Part shown: in pieces, positions 1 to 10,225 of the stretch
Numbering within the stretch: the first letter of the stretch is position 1
Layout of the letters: the number at the start of each line of letters is the position of its first letter
Source: DASQPA01 sp963757335
GTDB lineage: Bacteria > Acidobacteriota > Thermoanaerobaculia > Multivoradales > UBA5704
Assembly (NCBI GenBank): GCA_963757335.1
Contig: CAVWRJ010000008.1
Coordinates: 186,001 to 250,000, forward strand
DNA: 64,000 nucleotides
Direction: 5' to 3'
Position numbers and translations under genes: made by a program
The notes under the pieces: model-generated
Told to the model about the DNA's origin: nothing
The model's input: only the letters and a program-made list of their open reading frames with translations
Databases searched by the model: none

Positions 1-337
1 CGCGGGACGGGGGGACCCCCCGCAGGCGGCCGAAGAAGGTGAGGTTCTCGGCCGTCGTCAGCTCCTCGTAGAAGGCGAGGTCGGGAGCGACGAACCCCAC
101 CCGCATCCGCCGCTCGGTGGCGTCGAGGCTCCGGCCCGCCTCGCGGCTCTCGATCGTCCCCCGGTCGGGGGCGAGGAGGCCGGCCAGGCATTTCAAAAGC
201 GTGCTTTTCCCCGAGCCGTTGGTGCCGGTGACCAGGAGCACCTCGCCGTCCGCGACCTCGCCGGTCACCCCGGCGAGGACCGACAGGCGTCCGAAGCGGC
301 GCGACAGGCCGTCGAAGCGGAGCTGATTTTCCGGCAT
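1..337 (-). CDS. ABC transporter ATP-binding protein, N-terminal part (runs off window)
   Basis: The reading frame starts at an ATG at 337 and runs off the left edge, so about 112 residues are visible. It opens MPENQLRFDGLSRRFGRL and shows a Walker A motif GTNGSGKST followed by LLKCLAGLLAPDRG, as in ABC ATPases. The Q-loop region reads VGFVAPDLAFYEELTTAENL, which is the style of ABC-2 exporters and of the CcmA haem-exporter ATPase. The signature motif, Walker B and the membrane partner lie outside the window, so the substrate is unknown. It is transcribed divergently from the lipoprotein gene at 393, with about 55 bases between the start codons. Confidence 0.85.
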   Translation of the reverse strand, partial: MPENQLRFDGLSRRFGRLSVLAGVTGEVADGEVLLVTGTNGSGKSTLLKCLAGLLAPDRGTIESREAGRSLDATERRMRVGFVAPDLAFYEELTTAENLTFFGRLRGVPPSR

Positions 338-392
338 CGCCGGGGCAGTATACGGGATCGGCGGAATCGGGGATGGGGTACGATCCCGGGCC

Positions 393-2420
393 ATGATCCC
401 GAGAATCCGCCGCTCGGCGTGGCCGACGGTCCTGCTCCTCTCTCTCCTGGCAGCCGGCTGCGCCCATCGCCCGCGGAGCGCCCGCGACCTGCCGGTGATG
501 GCCGTTCCCGACCTGGAGAACCGCGCCATCCTCCTTCTCCTCTCCGACCAGCGGACCTACGACCCGCTCTCCGTGCAGCAGGTCCTCCGCGGCGGGCCGG
601 AGCTCCGTGCCGAGCTCGCCATGACCCTCGGGCGCATCCCCGGTCCGAGCAGCCTGGCGTCGCTCCAGGGACTCTTGGTGGACGACGACCCCCGGGTGCG
701 GCGGGCCGCCGCCTTCGGTCTCGGGGTGCTCAAGGACAAGGCTGGTGCTCCGGCCCTCCTCAAGGTCGTCGCCGGGCCCGACCGGGAGACCGGGGTGCTG
801 GCGGTCGAGGCGCTCGGCAAGCTCGGGGTGCCGGTAACGGAGGTGGCGGAGAACCTCCTGCCGCTCCCCGAGGCGGAGCGCTGGGCGCGGCTGGTCCCTC
901 ACCTCTTCCGCTTCAAGGAGGAGGCGCGCATCCCGCTCGCCGAGCACGCCCTGGCCCTCGCCGACCGCGAGCTCCACGCCCGCGCCGCCTTCGCCCTGGC
1001 GCGCGATCCCTTTCCCGAGGCCGCCCCCCTGCTGCGCCCGCTCCTCGCCGACCCCGATCCCCAGGTCCGCGACTGGGCCGCCCGCGGCCTGGGGGACGTC
1101 GGCGACGCCGCGGACCTGCCGCGCCTCCGGCCGCTCCTGGACGGCGCCGAGCCGGGTCCCCTGATCCAGGCCCTGCGCACCGCCCAGCGTCTCATTGAGG
1201 GCCGTAAGGGTACTCCTTCGGCTGCACCGGCACCGTCGCCGGCCGACTGGGAGCCGCGGCTGGCCGAGCTCTGCGCCGATCCCCGGCCGGGAGTGCGGGG
1301 GACGGCCCTCGAAGCCGCCGGCGCCTGGAAACCTTCCGACCGCCTGGGCACCGTTCTGGCGGATCGGGCGGCCCACGGGGCTCCCCGGGAGCGCGGCACG
1401 GCCCTGGTGTCCCTCGCCAAGGCGGGCTATCCGCAGGCGGATGCCCTGGTGGAGGAGGCCGCCAAGGCCGCCGAGCCCGACGTCCGGGCGCACGCCGCGG
1501 AGGCGGCGGTCCTCCTGAAGGAAGGGGCGGACCTCCTGCCCCGGCTCTCCCGTGATGCGAGCCCCCTGGTCCGCTCGTCGGTGCTCACCGTTCGCCTCGC
1601 CGCGGCGGACGAGGCCACCGCTCCCGGGATCGCCAAGGAGGGCTTGAGCGATCCCGACGAGGGGGTCCGCGCCACCGCCCTCGACTGGCTGGTGACGCAC
1701 CCCCGGCTGCCGGTCGAGGTCCTGCGGCCGGCCCTGGCCGACTCTCTCCACGACGAGTCGATCGAGTCCGGACTCTCCGCGATCAAGGCCCTGGTCGCCC
1801 GCGCCCAGGCCGAGGCCCGGGAGCGCGGCACCATCATCGAGCTGCTGGAGAAGGGGGCGACCGACCTGAAGTACGTCCTCCGCCGGGAGAGCATCGCGAG
1901 CCTCGCCCGGCTCGGCCGGCCGGTGCCCGAGCTCGCCATGGTCGAGCCCGACAAGCCGGCCGCCACCTACCGGGACATCGTGCAGCGCACCCGGCGGCCC
2001 CGGCGGGTGGAGCTGCGGACCGGCAAGGGGATTCTCCGCCTGCGCCTCGCCTGTCCGGAGGCGCCGATCACCTGCCTCAACTTCCTCAACCTGGCGAGCC
2101 AGGGCTTTTTCGACGGCCGGCTCTTCCACCGCGTCGTGCCCGACTTCGTCGTCCAGGGGGGCGACCCGCGGGGCGACGGCTTCGGCGGCCCCGGCTATAC
2201 GATCCGGGACGAGATCAACTTTCTCCGCTACAACCGCGGGACGGTGGGCATGGCTCTGGCCGGTCCCGACACCGGCGGCAGCCAGTTCTTCATCACCCTC
2301 TCCCCCCAGCCTCACCTGGACGGCGGCTACACCGTCTTCGGCGAGGTCGAGTCCGGGCTCGACGTGCTCGACCGGATCGAGGCGGGGGACAGGATCGAGA
2401 AGGTCGTCGAGCTGCCCTGA
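393..2420 (+). CDS. HEAT-repeat lipoprotein with C-terminal cyclophilin (peptidyl-prolyl isomerase) domain
   Basis: 675 residues. The N-terminus is a lipoprotein signal with lipobox LAAGC (Cys at about residue 23), so the protein is probably anchored in an envelope membrane facing the periplasm. Residues about 60-500 are alanine/leucine-rich helical HEAT-like repeats, for example DDPRVRRAAAFGLGVL and DPDPQVRDWAARGLGDV. Residues about 535-675 are a cyclophilin domain with the catalytic-loop pattern FHRVVPDFVVQGGDP and GGSQFFITL. Cyclophilins isomerise Xaa-Pro bonds; the HEAT part probably provides a protein-binding surface. Such a fusion suggests an envelope folding factor for particular clients. 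It stands alone, convergent with recA. Confidence 0.9.
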   Translation: MIPRIRRSAWPTVLLLSLLAAGCAHRPRSARDLPVMAVPDLENRAILLLLSDQRTYDPLSVQQVLRGGPELRAELAMTLGRIPGPSSLASLQGLLVDDDPRVRRAAAFGLGVLKDKAGAPALLKVVAGPDRETGVLAVEALGKLGVPVTEVAENLLPLPEAERWARLVPHLFRFKEEARIPLAEHALALADRELHARAAFALARDPFPEAAPLLRPLLADPDPQVRDWAARGLGDVGDAADLPRLRPLLDGAEPGPLIQALRTAQRLIEGRKGTPSAAPAPSPADWEPRLAELCADPRPGVRGTALEAAGAWKPSDRLGTVLADRAAHGAPRERGTALVSLAKAGYPQADALVEEAAKAAEPDVRAHAAEAAVLLKEGADLLPRLSRDASPLVRSSVLTVRLAAADEATAPGIAKEGLSDPDEGVRATALDWLVTHPRLPVEVLRPALADSLHDESIESGLSAIKALVARAQAEARERGTIIELLEKGATDLKYVLRRESIASLARLGRPVPELAMVEPDKPAATYRDIVQRTRRPRRVELRTGKGILRLRLACPEAPITCLNFLNLASQGFFDGRLFHRVVPDFVVQGGDPRGDGFGGPGYTIRDEINFLRYNRGTVGMALAGPDTGGSQFFITLSPQPHLDGGYTVFGEVESGLDVLDRIEAGDRIEKVVELP

Positions 2421-2441
2421 GAGGGGGGTTACCCCGCCGGC

Positions 2442-3479
2442 CTACTCCCCGGCCGTCCCCGGCACCTCGCTCCGGATCGTCACGGGAATCCCCAGCTTCT
2501 CGCGGATCTTGGTTTCCAGTTCGTCGGAGAGGTCGACGTTGTCGCGGAGGAACTGCTTCGAGTTCTCCCGCCCCTGGCCCATCCGCAGATCGCCGTAGCT
2601 GTACCAGGCGCCGCTTTTCACGATCAGCTTGTGATCGACCCCCAAGTCGACCAGCTCGCCCATACGGGAGATCCCCTCGCCGTAGTCGATGTCGAACTCG
2701 GCCTGGCGGAAGGGAGCGGCCACCTTGTTCTTGACCACCTTGACCTTGGCGCGGGAGCCGGTCACGTCCTCGCCGTCCTTCAAAGCCGCGATGCGGCGGA
2801 TGTCGATGCGCACCGAGGCGTAGAACTTGAGGGCCCGGCCGCCGGTCGTCGTCTCGGGGTTGCCGAACATGACCCCGATCTTCTCGCGGATCTGGTTGAT
2901 GAAGATGAGGCAGGTCTTCGACTTGGCGACGATCCCCGTGAGCTTCCTTAGGGCCTGCGACATGAGCCGCGCCTGGAGGCCGACGTGCGAGTCGCCCATC
3001 TCGCCTTCGAGCTCGGCCTTGGGGACGAGGGCGGCGACCGAGTCGACCACGACTACATCCACGGCGTTGCTCCGCACCAGCATCTCGGCGATCTCCAGCG
3101 CCTGCTCGCCGCTGTCCGGCTGGGAGACGAGGAGGTTGTCGATGTCGACCCCGAGCTTTTTCGCGTACTCGGCGTCCAGGGCGTGCTCGGCGTCGATGAA
3201 GGCAGCGATGCCGCCGCGCTTCTGGGCCTGGCCAATGACCGAGAGGGCCAGGGTCGTCTTGCCCGAGGACTCCGGGCCATAGATTTCGACCACCCGGCCG
3301 CGGGGGAAGCCGCCGATGCCGATCGCATAGTCGACGGACAGGCTTCCCGAGGGGATCGCCTCGATAGCCAGGTGCTCGCGCGCGCCCAGGCGCATGATCG
3401 AACCCTTCCCGAACTGGCGCTCGATCTGCGACAGCGCGCCGTCAATCGCCTTCAAACGGTCGAACTTGGCTTCTGCCAT
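2442..3479 (-). CDS. recA: recombinase RecA
   Basis: 345 residues, full length for RecA. It forms ATP-dependent filaments on single-stranded DNA, drives strand exchange and acts as LexA/UmuD co-protease. Visible motifs are Walker A GPESSGKTT (residues about 66-74), the MAW-region pattern GDSHVGLQARLMSQALRKLT and the loop L2 region FINQIREKIGVMFGNPETTTGG. The start ATG at 3479 is preceded by an AAGGAG Shine-Dalgarno sequence. It is a single gene, convergent with the cyclophilin gene 21 bases away. I see no clear LexA-type operator in the 320-base upstream region. Confidence 0.98.
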   Translation of the reverse strand: MAEAKFDRLKAIDGALSQIERQFGKGSIMRLGAREHLAIEAIPSGSLSVDYAIGIGGFPRGRVVEIYGPESSGKTTLALSVIGQAQKRGGIAAFIDAEHALDAEYAKKLGVDIDNLLVSQPDSGEQALEIAEMLVRSNAVDVVVVDSVAALVPKAELEGEMGDSHVGLQARLMSQALRKLTGIVAKSKTCLIFINQIREKIGVMFGNPETTTGGRALKFYASVRIDIRRIAALKDGEDVTGSRAKVKVVKNKVAAPFRQAEFDIDYGEGISRMGELVDLGVDHKLIVKSGAWYSYGDLRMGQGRENSKQFLRDNVDLSDELETKIREKLGIPVTIRSEVPGTAGE

Positions 3480-3800
3480 GAATTTCTCTCACTCCTTGGC
3501 CCGGGGGCCCTTTCGCCGCATTGTATCCGGGGTCGTCGAATCAGGGAGAGCCGCTCGATCCTTCCTGGGGAACGGCGTGGGCTCGCGTGTAGCTATAGTA
3601 AAGGACATCGGCTGGGGCGTCAATCAGGCGGTACCCTGTTTCCGTGCCCGAGCGGCCGGTACTGGGTCATTTTGAACCTGCGGGCGGTCTCCTTCGGGCG
3701 CTCCGCGCAGCCAGTCGTCCGTCCTCGGATTCAAACTGACCCAGTACCGAGCGGCCCAACATCTTCTTCTTCCTGGCGGAGGGGCAGGTAGAATCGCCCG
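3480..3800. other. intergenic region between recA and mtaB
   Basis: This 321-base stretch separates the divergent recA and mtaB starts and must hold both promoters. The only structure I can support is one copy of the 91-bp palindromic element at 3658-3748 with its 8-bp flanking duplication. Because the element lies close to mtaB it may form part of the mtaB leader. No small open reading frame looks real. Confidence 0.6.
3650..3756 (+). mobile_element. 91-bp palindromic element, copy 1, with 8-bp target duplication
   Basis: The element occupies 3658-3748. Its ends are the perfect inverted repeat GGTACTGGGTCA / TGACCCAGTACC, and imperfect pairing continues inward. The conserved core contains CTCCTTCGGGCGCTCCGCG and CAGCCAGTCG. 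It is flanked on both sides by the direct repeat GAGCGGCC (3650-3657 and 3749-3756). Copies with the same core occur at 7451, 56104, 56946 and 58656. It encodes nothing by itself, so it is non-autonomous. The duplication is the usual footprint of insertion by staggered target cutting. Confidence 0.85.
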
Positions 3801-5084
3801 ATGCGGGTCTGCTTCACTCACCTCGGCTGCAAGCTGAACCAGGCGGAGATCGAGGCCATGGCGCGTCGCTTCACCGCCGCCGGCCACCGCCTGGTGGGCT
3901 CGCTCGCCGAGGCCGACCTTCACGTGGTCAATACCTGCACCGTCACCCAGACGGCCGCCCGCGAATCGCGGAAGACGGCCCGCGGGGGCCACCGGGCGAA
4001 CCCCAACCTGCGGACGGTCGTCACCGGCTGCTGGTCGGCGGTGGAGCCGGAAGCAGCGGCGAACCTCGCCGGGGTCGACCTGGTGGTGCCGAACGGCGAC
4101 AAAGAGGTCCTCTTCGAACGGGTCCTGGCTGCCTTTCCCGATCTCGTCGTCCCAGAGGAGCCGGTGCTCGACATCGGCGACATCGGCGATTTCAGCGATC
4201 TCGGCCATACCCGGGCGCTGGTCAAGATCGAGGACGGCTGCAACATGCAGTGCGCCTTCTGCATCATCCCGCAGACCCGCGGGCGGCAGCGGAGCCGCCC
4301 GCCGGGGGAGGTGCTGGCCGAGGTCCAGTCGCTCGCCGCCGCCGGTTGCCGGGAGGTGGTCCTGACCGGCGTCCAGATCTCCGCCTACCGGGCGGACGGG
4401 ATCGACCTCGCCGGCCTGGTCGCCCGGGTCCTCGCCGAGGGCGGAGCGCCGCGCCTGCGCCTGACCTCGATCGCCCCCTGGGAGCTGGACGAACCCCTGC
4501 TCGACCTCTTCGCTGAATTCGGCGGCGCTCGCCTCTGCCGCCACCTCCACCTCTCGCTCCAGAGCGGCAGCACGGCGACCCTCCGCCGGATGCGCCGGCC
4601 CTACACCATCGACGGCTACATCGCCCTCCTCGCCAAGATCCGGGAGGCCGTGCCGGGAGTGGCGATCACGACCGACGTCCTCGTCGGCTTCCCTGGAGAG
4701 ACGGCAGCGGAGTTCGGGGAGAGCCTCGAGAACGTCCGCGAGATAGGCTTCGCCAAGGTCCATGTCTTCCCCTTCTCCTCGCGCCCGGGGACGGCGGCGG
4801 AGAGGATGCCCGGCCCGGTCGCCCCGGAGGAGAAGAAGGAGCGGACGGCGCGGATGCTCCAGGTGGCGGCGGTAGCGGAAAGGGATTTCTGGCGCTCGCA
4901 GCTGGGCCACCGGCTGCCGGTTCTCTGGGAGCACCCGAAGACGGAGGGGCTGGCGCAAGGGCTGACCGACAACTACGTGCGGGTCTTCTGCCGCACCGAG
5001 CGGGACCTGTGGAACCGGTTCGTGGAGGCGGAGCTGGTCGAAGTGTCGGAGGGCGGAGTGCGAGGGGAGATCGCCTCAGGCTGA
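3801..5084 (+). CDS. mtaB: tRNA t6A37 methylthiotransferase MtaB (MiaB-like radical SAM)
   Basis: 427 residues. MtaB adds a methylthio group to N6-threonylcarbamoyladenosine at position 37 of tRNAs, using two 4Fe-4S clusters. The N-terminal UPF0004 domain begins VCFTHLGCKLNQAEIEAM with the conserved Cys. The radical-SAM triad is CNMQCAFC, followed by IIPQTRGRQRSR, and the downstream TDVLVGFPGET motif is present. The pattern fits MtaB better than MiaB or RimO. A short in-frame repeat DIGDIGDFSDLG (4170-4202) lies in the linker before the SAM domain. It appears to be transcribed alone. Confidence 0.93.
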   Translation: MRVCFTHLGCKLNQAEIEAMARRFTAAGHRLVGSLAEADLHVVNTCTVTQTAARESRKTARGGHRANPNLRTVVTGCWSAVEPEAAANLAGVDLVVPNGDKEVLFERVLAAFPDLVVPEEPVLDIGDIGDFSDLGHTRALVKIEDGCNMQCAFCIIPQTRGRQRSRPPGEVLAEVQSLAAAGCREVVLTGVQISAYRADGIDLAGLVARVLAEGGAPRLRLTSIAPWELDEPLLDLFAEFGGARLCRHLHLSLQSGSTATLRRMRRPYTIDGYIALLAKIREAVPGVAITTDVLVGFPGETAAEFGESLENVREIGFAKVHVFPFSSRPGTAAERMPGPVAPEEKKERTARMLQVAAVAERDFWRSQLGHRLPVLWEHPKTEGLAQGLTDNYVRVFCRTERDLWNRFVEAELVEVSEGGVRGEIASG

Positions 5085-5206
5085 GGGAAACCTGTGTGCG
5101 AGTCTCCAGACAGGCCGACACACGTACGGTACGCTCCGTAAATGGAGCTGGAGATCCAGACCCGGCTGGCCTGACACCGCGACCGTGCCTGCCCCCGGAC
5201 ACCGCT

Positions 5207-5222
5207 GTCCACGGCAGTGGAC
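5207..5222. promoter_or_regulatory. palindrome upstream of a sigma-54-type promoter
   Basis: GTCCAC-GGCA-GTGGAC is a perfect 6-bp inverted repeat with a 4-base spacer, centred about 100 bases upstream of the sigma-54-like promoter at 5309. That is a normal distance for an enhancer-binding-protein site. The role is inferred from position only. Confidence 0.35.
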
Positions 5223-5293
5223 GAGAGCGCCGCCCATTTACCCTCTCCCACCGGGCGATCTTCCTGTAAACTATTGATTCTGCGTCCCTTGCT

Positions 5294-5312
5294 CCAGGTC
5301 CTAGAGACCTGG
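5294..5312. promoter_or_regulatory. operator-like palindrome overlapping the -24 element
   Basis: CCAGGTC-CTAGA-GACCTGG is a perfect 7-bp inverted repeat with a 5-base spacer. Its right half overlaps the -24 box of the promoter at 5309-5325, so a bound protein would compete with polymerase. The regulator is unknown. Confidence 0.45.
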
Positions 5313-5325
5313 CACGGTCTTTGGA
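5309..5325 (+). promoter_or_regulatory. sigma-54 (RpoN)-type promoter
   Basis: CTGGCACGGTCTTTGGA matches the sigma-54 consensus YTGGCACGRNNNTTGCW at every defined position except one (G for C in the -12 box). The -24 and -12 spacing is correct. Transcription would start near 5337, just ahead of the AAGGAGG ribosome-binding site at 5341 and the start codon at 5358. Confidence 0.65.
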
Positions 5326-5357
5326 TTATAAGAAGGCATCAAGGAGGTTTGCCGACC

Positions 5358-6017
5358 ATGAGAAAGATGCTTCTAGTCCTCACCCTCGCTGGCGCCACGA
5401 TGATCGCGCCGGGCCTGACTCCTGCCGCCCATGCCTACGGCTGGTTCTCCGCTGGTGCCGGTTTCCACGTCGGCCCGCTCAGCCTCTCGTTCGTGCTCGG
5501 CCAGCCCTTCCGCAACTATGCGCCGGCCTACTACTACCGGGCGTACGAGCCGATCGCCTATCCCGGCTACCACTGCACCGACCGCTGCTTCGTGGACCAC
5601 GGCGTCTACTACCACGACCGCGCCTGCCCGGTCGTCCGCCACTATCTCGCGGAGTACCAGGTCGATCCGTACCAGGTCTACGTGAACTACGCCCCCCGCT
5701 ATGACCGCTACTACGACGGCGGCTACTACGAGCGTCACGGCGGGTACTACGGCGGCGGGTACTACAGCAGCGGGCGTGGATACTACGGCGGGTACGACCG
5801 TGGCTACGCCAGCCGCGGCTACTACGACCGCCAGGACTACGGCCGGCGTGACTACGACCGGCGCGACTATGGCCGCCAGAACTACGACCGCCGGGACGAC
5901 CGCCGGGATAACGGCCGGCGCGACGACGGCCGCCGGGACCGTGGCGACCGCGGGAATCGCGGCGACCATGGCGACCGCCGGAACCACGACGACGGTGGCG
6001 ACCACCGCCACCACTAG
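5358..6017 (+). CDS. secreted Tyr/Gly/Arg/Asp-rich low-complexity protein
   Basis: 219 residues. The start ATG at 5358 is chosen because AAGGAGG lies 10 bases upstream and a normal signal peptide follows (MRKMLLVLTLAGATMIAPGL, cleavage probably after AHA). The mature part has a short ordered segment with several Cys and Tyr, then a tail rich first in Tyr-Gly-Gly and then in repeats such as YDRRDYGR, ending in an Arg/Asp/His-rich stretch. The tail should be disordered and highly charged. I do not recognise the family. The sigma-54-type promoter and strong terminator show it is a single-gene transcript, probably regulated. Confidence 0.75.
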   Translation: MRKMLLVLTLAGATMIAPGLTPAAHAYGWFSAGAGFHVGPLSLSFVLGQPFRNYAPAYYYRAYEPIAYPGYHCTDRCFVDHGVYYHDRACPVVRHYLAEYQVDPYQVYVNYAPRYDRYYDGGYYERHGGYYGGGYYSSGRGYYGGYDRGYASRGYYDRQDYGRRDYDRRDYGRQNYDRRDDRRDNGRRDDGRRDRGDRGNRGDHGDRRNHDDGGDHRHH

Positions 6018-6042
6018 GTGACAGTTTCTCCTCTCCCTCCTA

Positions 6043-6089
6043 GGCCGGGGCGGGTTTCCGCCATCCACCCGCCCCGGCCGCCCTTTTTT
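6043..6089 (+). terminator. rho-independent terminator
   Basis: A perfect 13-bp stem (GGCCGGGGCGGGT at 6043-6055 with its complement at 6067-6079) is followed within four bases by a run of six T. It ends the transcript of the secreted protein gene. Confidence 0.9.
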
Positions 6090-6139
6090 GTCAGCCGCTC
6101 CCCCTCTGCTCAGACCTGCCTGGCGCATATAATCACCGC

Positions 6140-7429
6140 GTGAGCGATGCCCAAGAGGTGGAACCGCGGATTTTGCCGCGCTCGGACCACCCGATCTCCC
6201 GTAAGCACATCTCCCGGAACGCCACCAAGGTCCTCTACCGGCTGAACCACGCCGGCTACCGGGCCTACATGGTGGGGGGGAGCGTCCGCGACCTCATGCT
6301 GGGGCGCGAGCCGAAGGATTTCGACGTGGCGACCGATGCCCGTCCCAACGAGATCCGCCGGCTGTTCTCCAACTCGCGGATCATCGGCCGGCGCTTCCGG
6401 CTCGTCCATGTCTACTTCCACGAAGGGGACACGGTCGAGGTCTCGACCTTCCGCCGCAACCCCGAGCCCGACGAGCAGGCGGCGCCCGCGGGCGAGCTGC
6501 TGATCACCAGCGACAACACCTACGGCACCCCCCTCCAGGACGCCTTCCGCCGCGATTTCACCATCAACGCCCTCTTCTACAACATCGCCGACTACTCGGT
6601 GATCGACTACGTGGAGGGGATCGAGGACCTCGACCGGAAGCTGGTGCGGACGATCGGCGACCCCGACGTCCGTTTCCGGGAGGACCCGGTCCGCATGCTC
6701 CGCGCCTGCGAGTTCGCCGGCCGGCTGGGGTTCGGCATCGAGAGCCGCACCCAGGAGGCGATCCACCGGCACCGCAAGGAGCTCGACAAGGCCTCTCCTG
6801 CCCGGGTGACCGAAGAGATCGCTCAGCTCCTGCGCTGCGGGCACGCCGGCGCCGCCATGCAGTGGATGCTCGACCTCGGGCTCCTCGAGGTGCTGCTCCC
6901 CGAGGCCTATGCCATGCTCACCGCGGGCGCCCACGGCCTCAGGGAGTTCGGCCAGATCCTGCCGGTGATCGACGGCCTGGTGGCGGCGGGGCGCGAGCTG
7001 ACCGACACCGGGCTTTTAGCGGCGCTCCTCCTCCCCAAGGTGCTCCTCAAGCGCTACGAGGTTGAGGCGTTCGACAAGCGGCCGATGCGCCGGAGCGCTC
7101 TCGAAACCCTCATCCAGGAGGAGGTCGCCCCGTTCCTCGCCCGCTTCACGGTGTCGAACTTGAAGTCCCAGCAGATCGTCCAGGCCCTGATCGGCTTCCA
7201 GCGCCTCTGCGAGCCGAAGGGGAAGCCTGGAGAGCGGGCACGCCTCGTCCGGCGGCCCTACTTCCCCGACGCCCTCCTCCTCTTCGAGATCCTCGTCCGG
7301 GCAACCGGCGAGGGCGGCGAGGCGCTCGCCGACTGGCAGGCCGCGGCCCGCCGGGTCGCCGAGAAGCGGGACCCCGCCGAGGCGGAGGTGAAGACCCGCA
7401 CCGCCCGTCGGCGCCGCCGGCGCCGGTAG
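6140..7429 (+). CDS. pcnB: poly(A) polymerase / tRNA nucleotidyltransferase family protein, PcnB-type
   Basis: 429 residues with a GTG start at 6140. The N-terminus reads ISRNATKVLYRLNHAGYRAYMVGG, then SVRDLMLGREPKDFDVATDA with the metal-binding DFDVATD, and GRRFRLVHVYF. This order is typical of PcnB poly(A) polymerases, which add 3' poly(A) tails that mark RNA for decay, rather than of CCA-adding enzymes, though the two subgroups are hard to separate by eye. The C-terminus is strongly basic (TARRRRRRR), as expected for RNA binding. A diverged copy of the 91-bp palindromic element follows the stop codon. Confidence 0.88.
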   Translation: MSDAQEVEPRILPRSDHPISRKHISRNATKVLYRLNHAGYRAYMVGGSVRDLMLGREPKDFDVATDARPNEIRRLFSNSRIIGRRFRLVHVYFHEGDTVEVSTFRRNPEPDEQAAPAGELLITSDNTYGTPLQDAFRRDFTINALFYNIADYSVIDYVEGIEDLDRKLVRTIGDPDVRFREDPVRMLRACEFAGRLGFGIESRTQEAIHRHRKELDKASPARVTEEIAQLLRCGHAGAAMQWMLDLGLLEVLLPEAYAMLTAGAHGLREFGQILPVIDGLVAAGRELTDTGLLAALLLPKVLLKRYEVEAFDKRPMRRSALETLIQEEVAPFLARFTVSNLKSQQIVQALIGFQRLCEPKGKPGERARLVRRPYFPDALLLFEILVRATGEGGEALADWQAAARRVAEKRDPAEAEVKTRTARRRRRRR

Positions 7430-7450
7430 AACAGCCCCTGCACCGCCCTG

Positions 7451-7544
7451 GGCCCTGGCTCCGTTGGGTTCCGAGGACGGGCGCCTGGCTGCGCGGAGCG
7501 CCCGAAGGCGCCCGCCCGCAGGAGCCCAACGGAGCCAGAACTCC
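7451..7544 (-). repeat. 91-bp palindromic element family, diverged copy 2
   Basis: Same core as the other copies but in reverse orientation (CTGGCTGCGCGGAGCGCCCG). The arms contain a perfect 14-bp inverted repeat CTGGCTCCGTTGGG / CCCAACGGAGCCAG (7455-7468 and 7525-7538). I find no flanking direct repeat, so exact ends are uncertain and the insertion may be old. It lies between pcnB and sdhC, where the folded transcript could also act as a processing or stability element. Confidence 0.7.
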
Positions 7545-7615
7545 GAAGTTGTGACGGCTTTCACAAGCCGCCCGGCTTGGCATAGGATAGGACCGCGTTA
7601 GCGAGAGGGGTTCCC

Positions 7616-8293
7616 ATGTCCTGGTTCGGTGACTTCTACAAATCCGCGGTGGGCAAGAAGGCGGTGATGGCCGTCTCCGGCATCATCCTCTTCGGCTTCG
7701 TCCTCGTCCACATGGTCGGCAACTTGAAGCTCTACGAGGGGCCGAAGCTCCTGAACAGCTACGCCGGCTTCCTGCGCTCGGTGGGCAGCCCGGCGATCCC
7801 CACGAGCGGGCTCCTGTGGATCGCCCGCCTGGTCCTCCTGGCCGCGGTCGTCCTCCACATGTGGGCCGCCTGGCAGCTCACCTTGATGAACCGCCAGGCG
7901 CGGCCGGCCGCCTATACCCGGCGCGACATCGTGCACACCACCTACGCCTCGCGGACCATGCGCTGGGGCGGGATCATCATCCTGCTCTTCGTCGTCTACC
8001 ACCTGCTCGACCTCACCTGGGGCGTCACCAACCCGGCCTACATCGAGAAGGACGTCTACCACAACGTCGTGGCGAGCTTCAGCCGCTGGTGGATCTCGCT
8101 CTTCTACATCGTGGCGCAGCTCGCTCTCGGGCTCCACCTCTACCACGGCCTGTGGAGCATGTTCCAGTCGCTGGGGTGGAACCATCCGCGCTTCAACCGC
8201 TGGAGGAGCGGCTTCGCTCACGCGTTCGCCTGGATCATCACCCTGGGCAACATCTCATTCCCCCTGGCCGTCCTCGCCGGCTGGGTCCGGTAG
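7616..8293 (+). CDS. sdhC: succinate dehydrogenase cytochrome b subunit (type B SdhC)
   Basis: 225 residues with five or so membrane helices. It anchors the SdhAB catalytic pair in the cytoplasmic membrane, carries haem b and passes electrons to quinone. Conserved histidines sit in helix segments such as VLVHMVGNLKLY, VVLHMWAAWQLT and LHLYHGLWSMFQSLGW. A single large anchor subunit is the type B arrangement known from Bacteroidetes, Bacillus and Acidobacteria. GAGAGGGG precedes the ATG. It is first in sdhCAB. Confidence 0.93.
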   Translation: MSWFGDFYKSAVGKKAVMAVSGIILFGFVLVHMVGNLKLYEGPKLLNSYAGFLRSVGSPAIPTSGLLWIARLVLLAAVVLHMWAAWQLTLMNRQARPAAYTRRDIVHTTYASRTMRWGGIIILLFVVYHLLDLTWGVTNPAYIEKDVYHNVVASFSRWWISLFYIVAQLALGLHLYHGLWSMFQSLGWNHPRFNRWRSGFAHAFAWIITLGNISFPLAVLAGWVR

Positions 8294-8305
8294 GGAGCCG
8301 TCGCC

Positions 8306-10224
<1,919 letters not shown>

Positions 10225-10225
<1 letters not shown>

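Noticed and set aside
117..2420. Many other long open frames on the opposite strand or in shifted frames of real genes
   Set aside because: High GC content leaves long stop-free frames. They are Arg/Ala/Pro-rich, lack known motifs and overlap well-supported genes.
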